From Candidatus Cloacimonadota bacterium (GTDB lineage: Bacteria; Cloacimonadota; Cloacimonadia; Cloacimonadales; Cloacimonadaceae), in contig JAAYWB010000033.1 of assembly GCA_012516855.1 (NCBI GenBank), positions 1 to 50,103 on the forward strand: a DNA stretch of 50,103 nucleotides, given 5' to 3'. Below the pieces are notes generated by a model, which was not told the origin of the DNA, did not search any database, and saw nothing but the letters and a program-made list of their open reading frames with translations. Every line of letters starts with the position of its first letter. The first letter of the stretch is position 1. Positions 1 through 9,116 of the stretch are shown piece after piece. A program made the translations under genes and the position numbers.

Positions 1-78
1 CATATCGTTGACTGCATAAATGAGGCTCAGGGGCATGAGCGGCAGGATCAGGAGAATCGCAAATCGTAACTTTCCCAT
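1..78 (-). CDS. Secreted or envelope protein, N-terminal fragment
   Basis: Only the first 26 codons lie in the window. They read as a Sec signal peptide: a basic start (MGKLR), a leucine/isoleucine-rich core and a likely cleavage after residues LIYA. The start is fixed by a strong Shine-Dalgarno, GGAGG, five bases upstream of the ATG on the minus strand (complement of 82-86). The mature part is off the left edge, so the function cannot be named. Confidence 0.75.
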   Translation of the reverse strand, partial: MGKLRFAILLILPLMPLSLIYAVNDM

Positions 79-747
79 CGTTCCTCCAGCAAGTTATGGG
101 TAAATAAACATGACAGAATTGCGCGCCATCTTGCCAGACAGGGACAGGCTAAGAAAACGCATCCTTGTTGTGGTTCATGAACTACAAATGAGCAGAAAAA
201 ATCTGTCTCTATCATCTATTCCCCTAATGAATGTGTTTTTCAACACACGACATTTATCTTCTTCTGCGTTCTTTGGTAGGAAGCAATCCCGGCTCAATGG
301 TATCCTTGATTCATTCCAAGACCTACACGCATATTTTTATGCTTGCGTTATTCTTGTCAAGAACTATTTTGCCTCGAGTTCTTTCGTATTTAGAGAAACT
401 GAGCGCATGTACCGATGTTTCCTCGTGTAACTTTGCGTTCAGCGATGCAAAGATAAAAGACCATAGGATATTATGGAACACTCATTCATTGCTGTAATCG
501 ATACTCGTTCCTTGTTGATTTCAGACATAGCGTGGCATGGGTTTTCGGCAGAGTGGGCTCACCAATCTTCCATGGCTTATTTTCACATCTGTTGATCCGG
601 GATTATGTATTTATTCCATATTCTGAAAATTATGCGCAAAGCTCTTTTGAAGTTTACAGAGAGGCTTGGAGGGCTTGTTTTGATTCAGGTCAGGCGTAGA
701 TGATCGGCCAGGTCTGTTAGGGCGATTTTAGCAGTCTCACTTTTCGA

Positions 748-775
748 TTGACAATTTCCCGCTTTCGATTACTTT
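748..775 (+). promoter_or_regulatory. Candidate promoter of the hrcA operon
   Basis: A perfect -35 TTGACA lies at 748-753. The best -10 is TACTTT at 770-775 with a 16-base spacer, which is weak. The start of transcription would fall a few bases before the CIRCE operator, which is the usual geometry for HrcA repression. Confidence 0.45.
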
Positions 776-784
776 GTCCTTAGA

Positions 785-811
785 TTAGCAGATTGCCCGA
801 GCGAGTGCTAA
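785..811 (+). promoter_or_regulatory. CIRCE operator (HrcA binding site)
   Basis: The right arm GAGTGCTAA at 803-811 is a perfect CIRCE half-site. The left arm at 785-793 reads TTAGCAGAT and keeps the outer TTAGCA of the consensus TTAGCACTC but not the inner three bases. The spacer is the canonical nine bases. It lies 28 bases upstream of hrcA, so the heat-shock operon is expected to be repressed by its own first gene product, HrcA. Confidence 0.85.
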
Positions 812-838
812 TAAATACAAGGGAGTGACAGCCGAAAC

Positions 839-1885
839 GTGAAGAAAAATCAGATCAGACTCAATACCGCATTGGTCGCGCTGGTTGATGAATACATCAA
901 CAGCAACGAGCCTGTGTCATCTCGTGTTCTGAATGAAAAGTATCTCACTGAAGTGAGTTCGGCCACGCTGCGCCTCGACCTGATGAAACTGGAGCAGGCA
1001 GATCTGATCCGCCAGCCACACACTTCCGCTGGACGCGTGCCCACCATCATGGGCTATCGCAATTACCTTCGGCTCATTGAAGCGGAGCACGAAAACGTGC
1101 GCTTCCAGAATATGGAGCTGCTGCGCGAGTTGCTGATCAAGCATTACAAGGATACCCCGCTGGCGCTGCATTACATCATGCTGATGCTGGCACAGGAGAC
1201 CGACCAGCTGAGCTTTGTGGCCGAGCCGGAAGTTTCCGGCGGCTATCTTGCCAAGCTGGAAGTCTTTCCCATCGGCAACAGCAAATACATCTTCGTGATG
1301 AGCCTCGATTCGGGGCTGGACAAAACCGTGGTGATGAAGATCGAACAGGAATTCACGAAAGCGCAGCTTAAAAAGCTGGTGCGCTATCTGAATGACGAAC
1401 TGGCCGGTCTCCGCATCTACGATATAGCCAACCGTGTGCTGGTGGAAATGCGTGAAAACATGTACCGCGACAACCCCATGGTGAGTACCTTCCTGCGCGA
1501 GCTGCACAAAGCTTTCGTGGACATCAGCGATTTCTACATCAACTACGACGGCAGCGTCAAGTTTCTCGAGCAGCCTGAATTTGACAACAAACGCAACATA
1601 CTCAGCTTTATGAATTTCATCCAGCGGCAGGACCTCGTTATCAACCTGATGCGCAGCAAAGACAGAGGTAAAGCGGTGAACGTGCTGATGGGAGAGGATT
1701 TCAACGTTCCGGAATGGACGGAGTTTTGCCTCATCTACGGCCGCTATGAGGTGTTCGGGATTCCAGGCTACCTCGGTGTTGTGGCTCCTCTGCGCACCCA
1801 ATACCGAAAGCTCGTCCCGCTGATCCGCGACATCACGCAAACCATCACTGAAACCACCAGAAAAGGCATGATGGTGGCCAAATAG
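839..1885 (+). CDS. hrcA: Heat-inducible transcription repressor HrcA
   Basis: HrcA represses class I heat-shock genes by binding CIRCE, and depends on the GroE chaperonin for activity in studied bacteria. The 348-residue length fits the family. The N-terminal part (residues 1-75) is a winged helix with the typical phrases VSSRVL and HTSAGRVPT. The GAF-like and dimerisation regions follow, and the end contains the typical VVAPLRTQY segment. The start is GTG, preceded by GGGAGTGA at 821-828. It is the first gene of a five-gene operon and sits just after a CIRCE site, so it is autoregulated. grpE follows eight bases downstream. Confidence 0.96.
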   Translation: MKKNQIRLNTALVALVDEYINSNEPVSSRVLNEKYLTEVSSATLRLDLMKLEQADLIRQPHTSAGRVPTIMGYRNYLRLIEAEHENVRFQNMELLRELLIKHYKDTPLALHYIMLMLAQETDQLSFVAEPEVSGGYLAKLEVFPIGNSKYIFVMSLDSGLDKTVVMKIEQEFTKAQLKKLVRYLNDELAGLRIYDIANRVLVEMRENMYRDNPMVSTFLRELHKAFVDISDFYINYDGSVKFLEQPEFDNKRNILSFMNFIQRQDLVINLMRSKDRGKAVNVLMGEDFNVPEWTEFCLIYGRYEVFGIPGYLGVVAPLRTQYRKLVPLIRDITQTITETTRKGMMVAK

Positions 1886-1893
1886 GAGAAGAT

Positions 1894-2568
1894 GTGAAAA
1901 AGAAAAAAGATAAACTTAACGAAGACTTTGAAAAGAAGGCATTTCAGGAAGAACAGGCAGCCGAAAAAGCTTCGGAAGAATTGGCAGCCAACGCCAATGA
2001 CGAAACGCAAGACGAGCCGGACCTGATGAAGCGAATGGCTGAACTGGAACAGGAGAATCAGGAACTGAAGGACAAATACCTGCGCAGCATGGCGGAATTT
2101 GAGAACTACCGCCGCCGCAGCATTGCCGAAAAGAGCGATTGGATCAAGCTGGCCACGCAGAAACTGGCTTTGGAGATTTGCGACGTGATGGACAACTTCG
2201 AGCGCGCCCTGAACCAGGTTGAGGAAGCTGCGCGCGAAGACGCCTTCGTGAAGGGCGTAACGCAGATCGAACAGCAATTGCGCGGTGTCCTTGGCAAGGA
2301 AGGCGTGTGCAGGATCGATGCCCTCGGAAAGGAGTTCGATCCCGCGCTGCATGAGGCTTTGGCACACATTCCCAGCGAATATGAGGCCAACCTTGTGGCC
2401 GCTGTCATCCAAAATGGCTACACCATGCACGACAAGGTGCTGCGCCCTGTGCGCGTGGCCGTATCTTCAGGCAAACATGAAGCCAATCAGGCAGAAACCG
2501 AGCCGCCCGCGGAGGATAAGCCTTCCAGCGGCAACGGTTCCGATAGCATAAACATTGAAATTAAATAA
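1894..2568 (+). CDS. grpE: Nucleotide exchange factor GrpE
   Basis: GrpE releases ADP from DnaK and acts as a homodimer in the cytoplasm. The 224-residue protein has a charged, lysine- and glutamate-rich N-terminal 60 residues, then a long coiled coil with the family phrase AEFENYRRRS. The C-terminal beta domain has the typical hydrophobic pattern ending in KVLRPVRVAVS. The start is GTG with AGGAGA overlapping the hrcA stop region. About 30 extra residues at the C-terminus are low complexity. It stands between hrcA and dnaK in the same operon. Confidence 0.96.
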   Translation: MKKKKDKLNEDFEKKAFQEEQAAEKASEELAANANDETQDEPDLMKRMAELEQENQELKDKYLRSMAEFENYRRRSIAEKSDWIKLATQKLALEICDVMDNFERALNQVEEAAREDAFVKGVTQIEQQLRGVLGKEGVCRIDALGKEFDPALHEALAHIPSEYEANLVAAVIQNGYTMHDKVLRPVRVAVSSGKHEANQAETEPPAEDKPSSGNGSDSINIEIK

Positions 2569-2590
2569 AAGTACCATGGAGGAATAAGAA

Positions 2591-4540
2591 ATGGGAAAAA
2601 TAATCGGAATAGATCTGGGTACCACCAACTCCTGCGTAGCAGTTGTAGAAGGTGGCAAACCCGTCGTAATCACCAACGCTGAAGGTGGTCGCACCACCCC
2701 TTCGGTGGTAGGTTTCACTAAGGACGGACAGCGTCTTGTTGGCCAACTGGCCAAGCGTCAGGCTGTCACCAACCCCATCAACACGGTGTTTTCGATCAAA
2801 CGCTTCATGGGCCGCTCTTTCAGCGAAGTCGGCTCCGAAATGAAGCAGGTGCCGTTCAAAGTGAAGTCCGGCCTCAAAGGCCAGGCGGCTGTGCATATCG
2901 ACACCGACAACAAGGATTACACCCCGCAGGAAATCTCCGCGATGGTGCTCGCGAAGATGAAGGAGACCGCGGAAGTCTATCTGGGACAGAGCGTAACGGA
3001 AGCCGTGATCACCGTTCCCGCTTATTTCAATGACGACCAGCGCCAGGCCACCAAAGACGCCGGCAAGATCGCCGGGCTGGACGTGAAGCGCATCATCAAC
3101 GAGCCCACGGCCGCGGCTTTGGCTTATGGCATGGAAAACAAAAAAGAGCAGAAAGTGGCCGTTTACGACTTTGGCGGCGGCACCTTCGACATCTCAATCC
3201 TCGACATATCGCAGGGAGTGGTTGAAGTGCTCTCCACCAAGGGAGACACCCATCTTGGCGGAGACGACTTTGACAAATGCGTCATCGACTGGATGCTGGA
3301 TCAGTTCAAGAAACTGGAAGGCATCGACCTTTCCAAGGATCCGATTGCGATGCAGCGCCTGCGCGAAGCCGCTGAAAAAGCCAAAATCGAGCTTTCGGGC
3401 ACGCAAACAACCAACATAAACCTGCCCTTCATCACTGCCGACGCCACCGGCCCCAAGCATCTGAGCATCGACCTCAGCCTGGCTGAATTCAACCGTCTCA
3501 CGGAAAACCTTGTCCAGCGTACGCTCGGACCCTGCAAACAAGCCCTGGCGGATGCCAAGGTGAGCGCCTCTGATATCAATGAAGTGCTGCTCGTGGGCGG
3601 AAGCACACGCATCCCCGCAGTGCAGGAAGCGGTGGAGAAATTCTTTGGCAAAAAGCCGAACCGCAGCCTCAACCCCGACGAAGTGGTGGCCATCGGTGCC
3701 GCCATCCAGGGCGCCATCCTTTCCGGCGACGAAAAGGTTAGCGATGTGCTGCTGCTCGACGTTACGCCCCTCACCCTGGGAATCGAGACCCTCGGCAGCG
3801 TGATGACGTCACTCATTCCGCGCAACACCACCATCCCCACGAAAAAAAGCCAGGTGTTTTCCACCGCCGCGGACAACCAGACAGCCGTCACCATCCATGT
3901 GCTGCAAGGTGAGCGTCCCATGGCGCAAGATAACAAGTCCCTTGGCCGTTTCGACCTTGTCGGCATTCCTGCCGCCCCCCGCGGGATTCCGCAGATCGAA
4001 GTCACCTTTGATATTGACGCCAACGGCATCCTGCACGTTTCTGCCAAGGACATGGGCACTGGCAAAGAGCAGTCCATCCACATCGACCGCGCCGGTGACA
4101 TGAGCAAGGATGACATCGACCGCATGATCAAAGAAGCGGAAATGCACGCTGAGGAAGACAAGAAGCGACAGGAATTCATCTCCGCGCGCAATGAGCTCGA
4201 CGGCCTCATTTTCGGCACTGAAAAAAGCCTGCGCGAATATGGCGACAAGCTGAGCGAAAGTGAGAAGAGCGAGCTCGAAGCAGAGCTGAAGAACGCCAAA
4301 GAGGGTATGGAAAAAGCAACTGAGGCTTCCGAAATCGAATCAATCAAGCAGAACCTGGCACAGAAAGCGCAGCGCCTCGGCGAGATCATCTACGCTCAGG
4401 CGCAGCAGCAGCAAGGCACGGAAGGACCAAACACCTCCGGCTTTGACCAACAGGGTTTCCAGGGAGAAGCGCCTGCCGAAGAAGCGCAACAATCTGAAGG
4501 CCCAATCGACGCCGATTTCGAAGTTGTGGATGATAAATAA
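2591..4540 (+). CDS. dnaK: Chaperone DnaK (Hsp70)
   Basis: DnaK is the ATP-dependent Hsp70 chaperone working with DnaJ and GrpE. The 649 residues match the family length. The ATPase domain has IDLGTTNSC near the start, the phosphate-2 stretch DFGGGTFD and the adenosine loop [10 protein letters not shown]. The linker DVTPLTLG leads into the substrate domain. The C-terminal lid ends in the acidic tail EVVDDK, the usual co-chaperone tail. GGAGGAAT lies just before the ATG. A hairpin separates it from dnaJ. Confidence 0.98.
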   Translation: MGKIIGIDLGTTNSCVAVVEGGKPVVITNAEGGRTTPSVVGFTKDGQRLVGQLAKRQAVTNPINTVFSIKRFMGRSFSEVGSEMKQVPFKVKSGLKGQAAVHIDTDNKDYTPQEISAMVLAKMKETAEVYLGQSVTEAVITVPAYFNDDQRQATKDAGKIAGLDVKRIINEPTAAALAYGMENKKEQKVAVYDFGGGTFDISILDISQGVVEVLSTKGDTHLGGDDFDKCVIDWMLDQFKKLEGIDLSKDPIAMQRLREAAEKAKIELSGTQTTNINLPFITADATGPKHLSIDLSLAEFNRLTENLVQRTLGPCKQALADAKVSASDINEVLLVGGSTRIPAVQEAVEKFFGKKPNRSLNPDEVVAIGAAIQGAILSGDEKVSDVLLLDVTPLTLGIETLGSVMTSLIPRNTTIPTKKSQVFSTAADNQTAVTIHVLQGERPMAQDNKSLGRFDLVGIPAAPRGIPQIEVTFDIDANGILHVSAKDMGTGKEQSIHIDRAGDMSKDDIDRMIKEAEMHAEEDKKRQEFISARNELDGLIFGTEKSLREYGDKLSESEKSELEAELKNAKEGMEKATEASEIESIKQNLAQKAQRLGEIIYAQAQQQQGTEGPNTSGFDQQGFQGEAPAEEAQQSEGPIDADFEVVDDK

Positions 4541-4548
4541 ATATGAAA

Positions 4549-4580
4549 GGTCCCGGCGGGGAATATCTTTCGCCGGGGCC
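4549..4580 (+). other. Intercistronic hairpin between dnaK and dnaJ
   Basis: The arms GGTCCCGGCG (4549-4558) and CGCCGGGGCC (4571-4580) form a 10-bp stem with one G.U pair and a 12-base loop. No T-run follows, so a simple intrinsic terminator is unlikely. It could protect the upstream dnaK mRNA or lower dnaJ expression. Confidence 0.6.
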
Positions 4581-4609
4581 TCACCTTATTCGCGAGCAGA
4601 GGAGTAAAA

Positions 4610-5767
4610 GTGGCGAAACGAGATTATTACGAAGTTTTGGGCGTGCCCAAGACGGCAGATGAAGCCGAGATCAAAAAAGCGTATCGCAAACTGGCGATGC
4701 AGTTCCATCCTGACAAGAATCCGGACAACAAGGAAGCGGAGGAGAAGTTCAAGGAAGCCTCCGAAGCCTACGAGGTCCTTTCCGACAAGGATAAGCGCCA
4801 GATTTACGATCAGTATGGGCACGCTGGCATCGATCAACAGTTTGGCAGCGGCGGCTTCAACTGGGAAAATTTCAGCCGCTTTGAAGACATCAGCGACCTC
4901 TTTGGCGGTGGGAGCTTCGGCTCCATCTTCGACACCATCTTTGGCGGAGGTTTTGGAAGAAGTGGAGGGCAGTCGTCGCGCTCCAACAAGGGCAGCGATT
5001 TGCGCATCGAGCTCTCACTTAGTCTGAAAGAAATCGCCCTCGGCACCGAAAAGACCGTAAAGATCAACGCCAAAACAGCTTGCGACGCCTGCAACGGCAG
5101 CGGCAGCGCGGATGGAAACACCGAAACCTGCACCCAATGCCGCGGCACTGGTCAGGTGCGAACAGTGCGCCAATCGCTGTTCGGACAGATGCAGACGGTC
5201 TCCGAATGTCCTTCCTGCCGCGGGGAAGGCAAGATCATCCGCAATAAATGCTCCAAATGCTACGGCGAAGGCCGAATGGCCAAGACGAAAGAAATCAAGG
5301 TCAAGATTCCCGGCGGCATGGAGGAAGGACAAATCCTGCGTGTGCGCGGTCAGGGCCATATCGGCCCGCGCAACGGCCCCCATGGCGATTTGCTGGTGCA
5401 GGTAAACGAAAGGCAGGACGATCTTTTCGAGCGCCACGGCAACAATGTGGTCCTCGAGTTTCCTGTGCATTTCACGCAGGCTGTGCTGGGAGACGAAATC
5501 ATCGTGCCCACCATCACCGGCAAAGCCAGGATGAAAGTTCCCGCTGGAACCCAGAGCGGAAGGGAATTCCGTCTCAAGGGGGAAGGCATCCAGGGCCTTT
5601 ACAGCGATTCCCGCGGTGACCTCATCGTGCGGATAAACGTCCATACTCCCAGCCGGCTATCACGCGAGGAAACAGAGCTTTACAAACGTCTCGCTGATCT
5701 CAACAAGAAGCGCGAACTCAAGCCCGGCAAGACCTTCAAGGAAAAGCTGAAGGATTTCTTCACATAA
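4610..5767 (+). CDS. dnaJ: Chaperone DnaJ (type I Hsp40)
   Basis: DnaJ delivers substrates to DnaK and stimulates its ATPase. The J domain (residues 1-70) has the essential HPD at 33-35. A Gly/Phe-rich stretch follows (about 75-125). Four CxxCxGxG zinc motifs come next ([32 protein letters not shown]), then the two beta-barrel substrate domains. The length of 385 residues is normal. The start is GTG with GAGGAG upstream at about 4599. It is co-transcribed with dnaK, separated by 69 bases and a hairpin. Confidence 0.97.
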   Translation: MAKRDYYEVLGVPKTADEAEIKKAYRKLAMQFHPDKNPDNKEAEEKFKEASEAYEVLSDKDKRQIYDQYGHAGIDQQFGSGGFNWENFSRFEDISDLFGGGSFGSIFDTIFGGGFGRSGGQSSRSNKGSDLRIELSLSLKEIALGTEKTVKINAKTACDACNGSGSADGNTETCTQCRGTGQVRTVRQSLFGQMQTVSECPSCRGEGKIIRNKCSKCYGEGRMAKTKEIKVKIPGGMEEGQILRVRGQGHIGPRNGPHGDLLVQVNERQDDLFERHGNNVVLEFPVHFTQAVLGDEIIVPTITGKARMKVPAGTQSGREFRLKGEGIQGLYSDSRGDLIVRINVHTPSRLSREETELYKRLADLNKKRELKPGKTFKEKLKDFFT

Positions 5768-5780
5768 TCAGAGTAGCGCG

Positions 5781-6506
5781 ATGCCGTCTGTTTATTATCC
5801 CGGTCTGGAAAGGCTGCAAGCAGATAGTCTTGTAAGGCTCGAAGGCGAGGAATTCCATCATTTGGCACGGGTGGCCAAACGCCGCCTAAAAGATATTTTG
5901 CTGCTTAATTCGGGCAAAGGCACTCTCGCCACCGCAAAGGTGGAAAAACTGGAGGCGCACTCGGTCCTGTTGAGGCTCACGGAGATAAAATTCCCAGAAG
6001 AGCGGAGGCATCCCTTCGCGATAGCTTTCGCCCTCCTCAGGAACCGAAACGATGAGCTGCTGGTGGAAAAATGCACCGAACTTGGCGTATCGGCTTTGGT
6101 TCCTCTCATCACGGAGCATTCGATACACCAGGCCATTGACAATACCATAACCCGTTTTGGCAGGATCAGCCTTGCCGCCGCCAAGCAATGCGACAATCCC
6201 TGGCTGCCTGAGATACGTCATCCGCAAAAGCTCGAAACCGCTTTGGAAACCATTCGCGAAGCCGGTTATACTCCCATCCTCTGCTCGGAACGCAAACCGG
6301 ATAGATGGTTGCATCATTTGACGGAGGAAGAGGTGGGACGGCCATGTTTCCTGATCGGACCGGAAGGTGGATGGAGCGAGGCGGAATTCAAGCTGATGGA
6401 GGGTTTGACAGAGATCACCTTGGGGGATCTTATCACGCGGGCGGAAACGGCTGGCATCGTGGTCGCGGCTCAGTGGCAAGCCTTTGCCAATAATCTGGAT
6501 CAATAG
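5781..6506 (+). CDS. rsmE: 16S rRNA m3U1498 methyltransferase RsmE
   Basis: RsmE is a SPOUT methyltransferase that modifies U1498 of 16S rRNA with S-adenosylmethionine. The 241-residue protein has an N-terminal PUA-like part (HHLARVAKRR near residue 30) and the C-terminal trefoil-knot signature LIGPEGGWSEAEF, followed by LGDLITRAETAG, which builds the cofactor site. It is 13 bases downstream of dnaJ; rsmE after dnaJ is a common order in several phyla. It is the last gene of the heat-shock operon. Confidence 0.93.
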   Translation: MPSVYYPGLERLQADSLVRLEGEEFHHLARVAKRRLKDILLLNSGKGTLATAKVEKLEAHSVLLRLTEIKFPEERRHPFAIAFALLRNRNDELLVEKCTELGVSALVPLITEHSIHQAIDNTITRFGRISLAAAKQCDNPWLPEIRHPQKLETALETIREAGYTPILCSERKPDRWLHHLTEEEVGRPCFLIGPEGGWSEAEFKLMEGLTEITLGDLITRAETAGIVVAAQWQAFANNLDQ

Positions 6507-6633
6507 CCCCTTGTGGGCGTTTGAAAGAGAGCCTTTGTAAGAGAAACCTATTTCATAGAGAGTAAAAGCTACTTTCCCCACAGCAATATCCTGCCAGTTG
6601 CGTCCTTAGCGCCCGAATTCACTCCCCTCTCAC

Positions 6634-6680
6634 GCCCCGCGCAAAATACTCGCATCAAATGCGGGCATCATGCGGGAGGC
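6634..6680 (-). repeat. 47-nt dispersed nested palindrome, copy 1 (reverse orientation)
   Basis: Read on the minus strand it is GCCTCCCGC-N6-CCCGCAT-N3-ATGCGAG-N6-GCGCGGGGC, an outer 9-bp and an inner 7-bp stem with two six-base internal loops. It lies in the convergent gap between rsmE and lpxK. The downstream flank on the minus strand carries the family's GGGCGCTAAGG. Confidence 0.85.
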
Positions 6681-6785
6681 GCTTCAGGGACACGGGGCAA
6701 GGCCTTCATGGCCAGACGGCATTGCTTCTTCCCGGTTACTTCTAACACCAATTAACACATTCATACCCATGGCGTTATCTATATC

Positions 6786-7853
6786 TTATAAAAGAGGAAC
6801 TTTAAGCTTTAGCAACTCCATCAATGCCTCTTCGTCCTCGCAAACGAGATCCATCCTCAATGCCAGCAGCATATCCCTCAATTCCCCGTGCCGCGCCAGT
6901 TTCGCCAGATCCTTTTCTGTGCAAAGCAGCGTTTCGGCTCCGTATTTTCTGGCCAGGCAAGCCATTCGCCTGATCTCTGCTTTGTTTGTGAAAGCGTGGT
7001 GGTCGGCAAACCGGAAGTGGTGCAGCCGGCTTAGCCCTGCTGCTTTCAGAGTTGCTTCAAACGAGTCGGGATTTGCTATTCCGCTTATCAGCAGCAGCTT
7101 TTTCCTCCTTAAACTGCAGATTTCTATCGCTTTGCTATCTGCCGTGACCACATCCCGCGGTTGCAGCCTGCAGTGGAGCAAGGGTTGGCGAAATTCAGCC
7201 CAAAAGTCACTACCAGCTTCTGTTTCGCGGTAAGGGTGTTTGTGGTTGACAACGATCAGGGAAGCGAAGTTGAGGGCAGAGAGAGGTTCGCGCAAATATC
7301 CTGCTGGCAGAACCCTTCCGTTGCCGCAGCCGGTGTCCGCGTCGAAGCAGACTACATCTAGGTCGCGGGCGATGCTGAGGTGCTGAAACGCGTCGTCCAG
7401 AAGCACCGCGTCAAGATCGGGATACTTAGCCAGCAACAGGGAAACTGCTGCCACACGGTGTTTTCCCACCACCACGGGGATGCCGGGCAGACGGCTGGCG
7501 ATGAGCAGAGCTTCGTCGCCCGCAGCTTCAACTTCATGCAGTAAGCCATCCCTGCCTGAAATCAGCGTGGGAGCGGATTTTTCCAGTCCGCCCTTATAGC
7601 CTCTGTGCGAAACTCCGACCCTGTATCCGGAAGCTTGCATAAGGGCGGCAAGATAGATGGTGAAAGGTGTTTTTCCGCTGCCTCCGCACACGATGTTACC
7701 GATGCTTATCACCTTGCAATGTGGACGCCAGGCATTGTTGGAAAGCCGCTTACGGCGCTGTGTCTGTAAAAGGGAGTTGATCCGGCCAAGGGGACTGAGA
7801 AGGTCGCTGAGCGGTGAGGGGCGTTTAAGGTGCCGGTCTGCGAAATCCGTCAA
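6786..7853 (-). CDS. lpxK: Tetraacyldisaccharide 4'-kinase LpxK
   Basis: LpxK phosphorylates the 4' position of the lipid A disaccharide at the inner membrane. The 355 residues include the typical N-terminal P-loop segment SIGNIVCGGSGKTP (about 50-63), where the family usually has SIGNITVGGTGKTP. The LDDAFQH motif corresponds to the usual DDGFQH. The start is TTG, immediately after the TGA of the response regulator, with GGAAGG just upstream. It is the last gene of an eight-gene leftward run. Together with lpxB at 47991 it shows that the organism makes lipid A. Confidence 0.92.
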   Translation of the reverse strand: MTDFADRHLKRPSPLSDLLSPLGRINSLLQTQRRKRLSNNAWRPHCKVISIGNIVCGGSGKTPFTIYLAALMQASGYRVGVSHRGYKGGLEKSAPTLISGRDGLLHEVEAAGDEALLIASRLPGIPVVVGKHRVAAVSLLLAKYPDLDAVLLDDAFQHLSIARDLDVVCFDADTGCGNGRVLPAGYLREPLSALNFASLIVVNHKHPYRETEAGSDFWAEFRQPLLHCRLQPRDVVTADSKAIEICSLRRKKLLLISGIANPDSFEATLKAAGLSRLHHFRFADHHAFTNKAEIRRMACLARKYGAETLLCTEKDLAKLARHGELRDMLLALRMDLVCEDEEALMELLKLKVPLL

Positions 7854-8234
7854 TCAACCTTCCGGTTCAAGTTTGCTTTCGATCAACGCTATCAGTTTGT
7901 CGATGTCGAACGGTTTGAACAGAATATCCTGCAGGCCGTCGGTTTTGGCCCGCACCAGCACGTGGTTGGGGTCGTAGCCGAAGCCCGTCATCATGATCAC
8001 GGGCAGGCTGGGATCGTGGTCTTTTATACGCCAGAAAAGCTCGTAGCCGTCCATGTCCGGCATGGCTATATCTGTGATAACGAGGTCAATACCGCCGCTG
8101 ATGATCTCTCTGATGGCGTTCAAACCGCTGTTGAACCCCACCACTTTCCAGGCGGGGCGGAGCGTCTCCAATTCCTGTTTCAGACCAGCGATTATGCTTT
8201 CTTCGTCATCCACTATGCATATTCTTTTGGGCAT
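7854..8234 (-). CDS. Single-domain response regulator (CheY-like)
   Basis: The 126 residues are a lone receiver domain. The conserved residues are all present: acidic pair D9/D10, phospho-acceptor D55 in ITDIAMPDMDG, switch threonine T83 and lysine K107 in LFKPF. There is no output domain, so it must act through protein contacts. GGAG lies eight bases before the ATG, inside the end of purC. No histidine kinase is encoded nearby, and its placement between purC and lpxK says nothing clear about the signal. Confidence 0.92.
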   Translation of the reverse strand: MPKRICIVDDEESIIAGLKQELETLRPAWKVVGFNSGLNAIREIISGGIDLVITDIAMPDMDGYELFWRIKDHDPSLPVIMMTGFGYDPNHVLVRAKTDGLQDILFKPFDIDKLIALIESKLEPEG

Positions 8235-8237
8235 GGA

Positions 8238-9113
8238 TCAATCTCCAACGATTAGGTCTCGGATTTGCCGGTATTTCTCAAGTGCTTTATGCACAATTTC
8301 TTCCGGCAGGCACGGCGCGGGCGGTTGTTTGTCCCAACCTGTGCTGATGAGGTAATCGCGCACGATCTGCTTATCAAAGCTGGCAGGACTATGCCCAACC
8401 TCATACAGCGAAAGGTCCCAAAAGCGCGAGGAATCAGGGGTAAGGGCTTCATCGGCGAGGATTATATCGCTGCCGAGGGCTCCGAATTCGAATTTGGTGT
8501 CGGCCAATACGATGCCTTTATCCAGCAGCTTCGCGTGTGCCCATTTGTATAGTTCGAGGGATTTTTCCTTGATGTAATCGGCAATGGCAGGATCCATGTG
8601 CTGTTTCATCTGCTCGAAGCTGATGTTCACGTCGTGGCCGGTTGAGGCCTTGGTTGATGGAGTGAAAAGCGGTTGGGCGAATTTCTGGCTTTCGCGCAAA
8701 TCTTCTTCTATGGCCATGCCGCCAATGCTGCGCGACTGCTGATATTCGCTCCAGGCAGAGCCGCTGATGTAGCCGCGCACGATGCATTCCACGGGGATGA
8801 CGCGCAGCCTTTTCACCAACATGCTGCGTCCCTCAAGATAACTCTTAAAAGGCCTCAGTTCAGGCGGATAGTCCTCGATTTTGTCGGTGATGAAATGGTT
8901 GGGAACGATGTTCGCGGTAGTTCTGAAGATGTGCGCCGCGATCTGATTGAGGATCACTCCCTTGCCGGGAAGCGGATCGGGGAAAACCACATCGAAGGCG
9001 GAAATGCGGTCGCTGGTGACGATCAGCAGTTTGTCGCCAAGGTCGTGAATATCCCGAACTTTGCCCTGATGGCTGCTAAATACAATATCCAACTCATCTA
9101 TTTGTTTGTACAT
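8238..9113 (-). CDS. purC: SAICAR synthase (phosphoribosylaminoimidazole-succinocarboxamide synthase)
   Basis: PurC joins CAIR with aspartate, using ATP, in purine synthesis. At 291 residues it is the longer form, as in yeast ADE1, not the about 240-residue form of many bacteria. Family phrases include QGKVRDIHDLGD, SDRISAFDVVF near the N-terminus, ECIVRGYISGS near the middle and LADTKFEFG before the C-terminus. AAGGAT precedes the ATG and overlaps the stop of the upstream UvrC-like gene. No other purine gene is in the window. Confidence 0.96.
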   Translation of the reverse strand: MYKQIDELDIVFSSHQGKVRDIHDLGDKLLIVTSDRISAFDVVFPDPLPGKGVILNQIAAHIFRTTANIVPNHFITDKIEDYPPELRPFKSYLEGRSMLVKRLRVIPVECIVRGYISGSAWSEYQQSRSIGGMAIEEDLRESQKFAQPLFTPSTKASTGHDVNISFEQMKQHMDPAIADYIKEKSLELYKWAHAKLLDKGIVLADTKFEFGALGSDIILADEALTPDSSRFWDLSLYEVGHSPASFDKQIVRDYLISTGWDKQPPAPCLPEEIVHKALEKYRQIRDLIVGD

Positions 9114-9116
9114 AGA

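Larger units (their letters stand above)
79..838. other. 760-base intergenic region, AT-richer than its surroundings
   Basis: No convincing gene is seen. Two overlapping rightward reading frames at about 110-430 and 231-497 have no ribosome binding site and no recognisable family. The right end holds the hrcA promoter and CIRCE operator. A TTGACA hexamer on the minus strand (complement of 355-360) could serve the leftward gene at 1-78, but its -10 partner is poorly spaced. By eye the base composition is lower in G+C than the flanking genes. Confidence 0.5.

Noticed and set aside
110-497. Two overlapping rightward reading frames of 106 and 88 codons
   Set aside because: No ribosome site, no recognisable domain, low-complexity composition, and they overlap each other.
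917-1840. 307-codon minus-strand frame opposite hrcA
   Set aside because: It is the antisense shadow of a certain gene; its histidine- and valine-rich residues are typical of such shadows.
3301-4389. 362-codon minus-strand frame opposite dnaK
   Set aside because: Serine-rich shadow of dnaK with no ribosome site.
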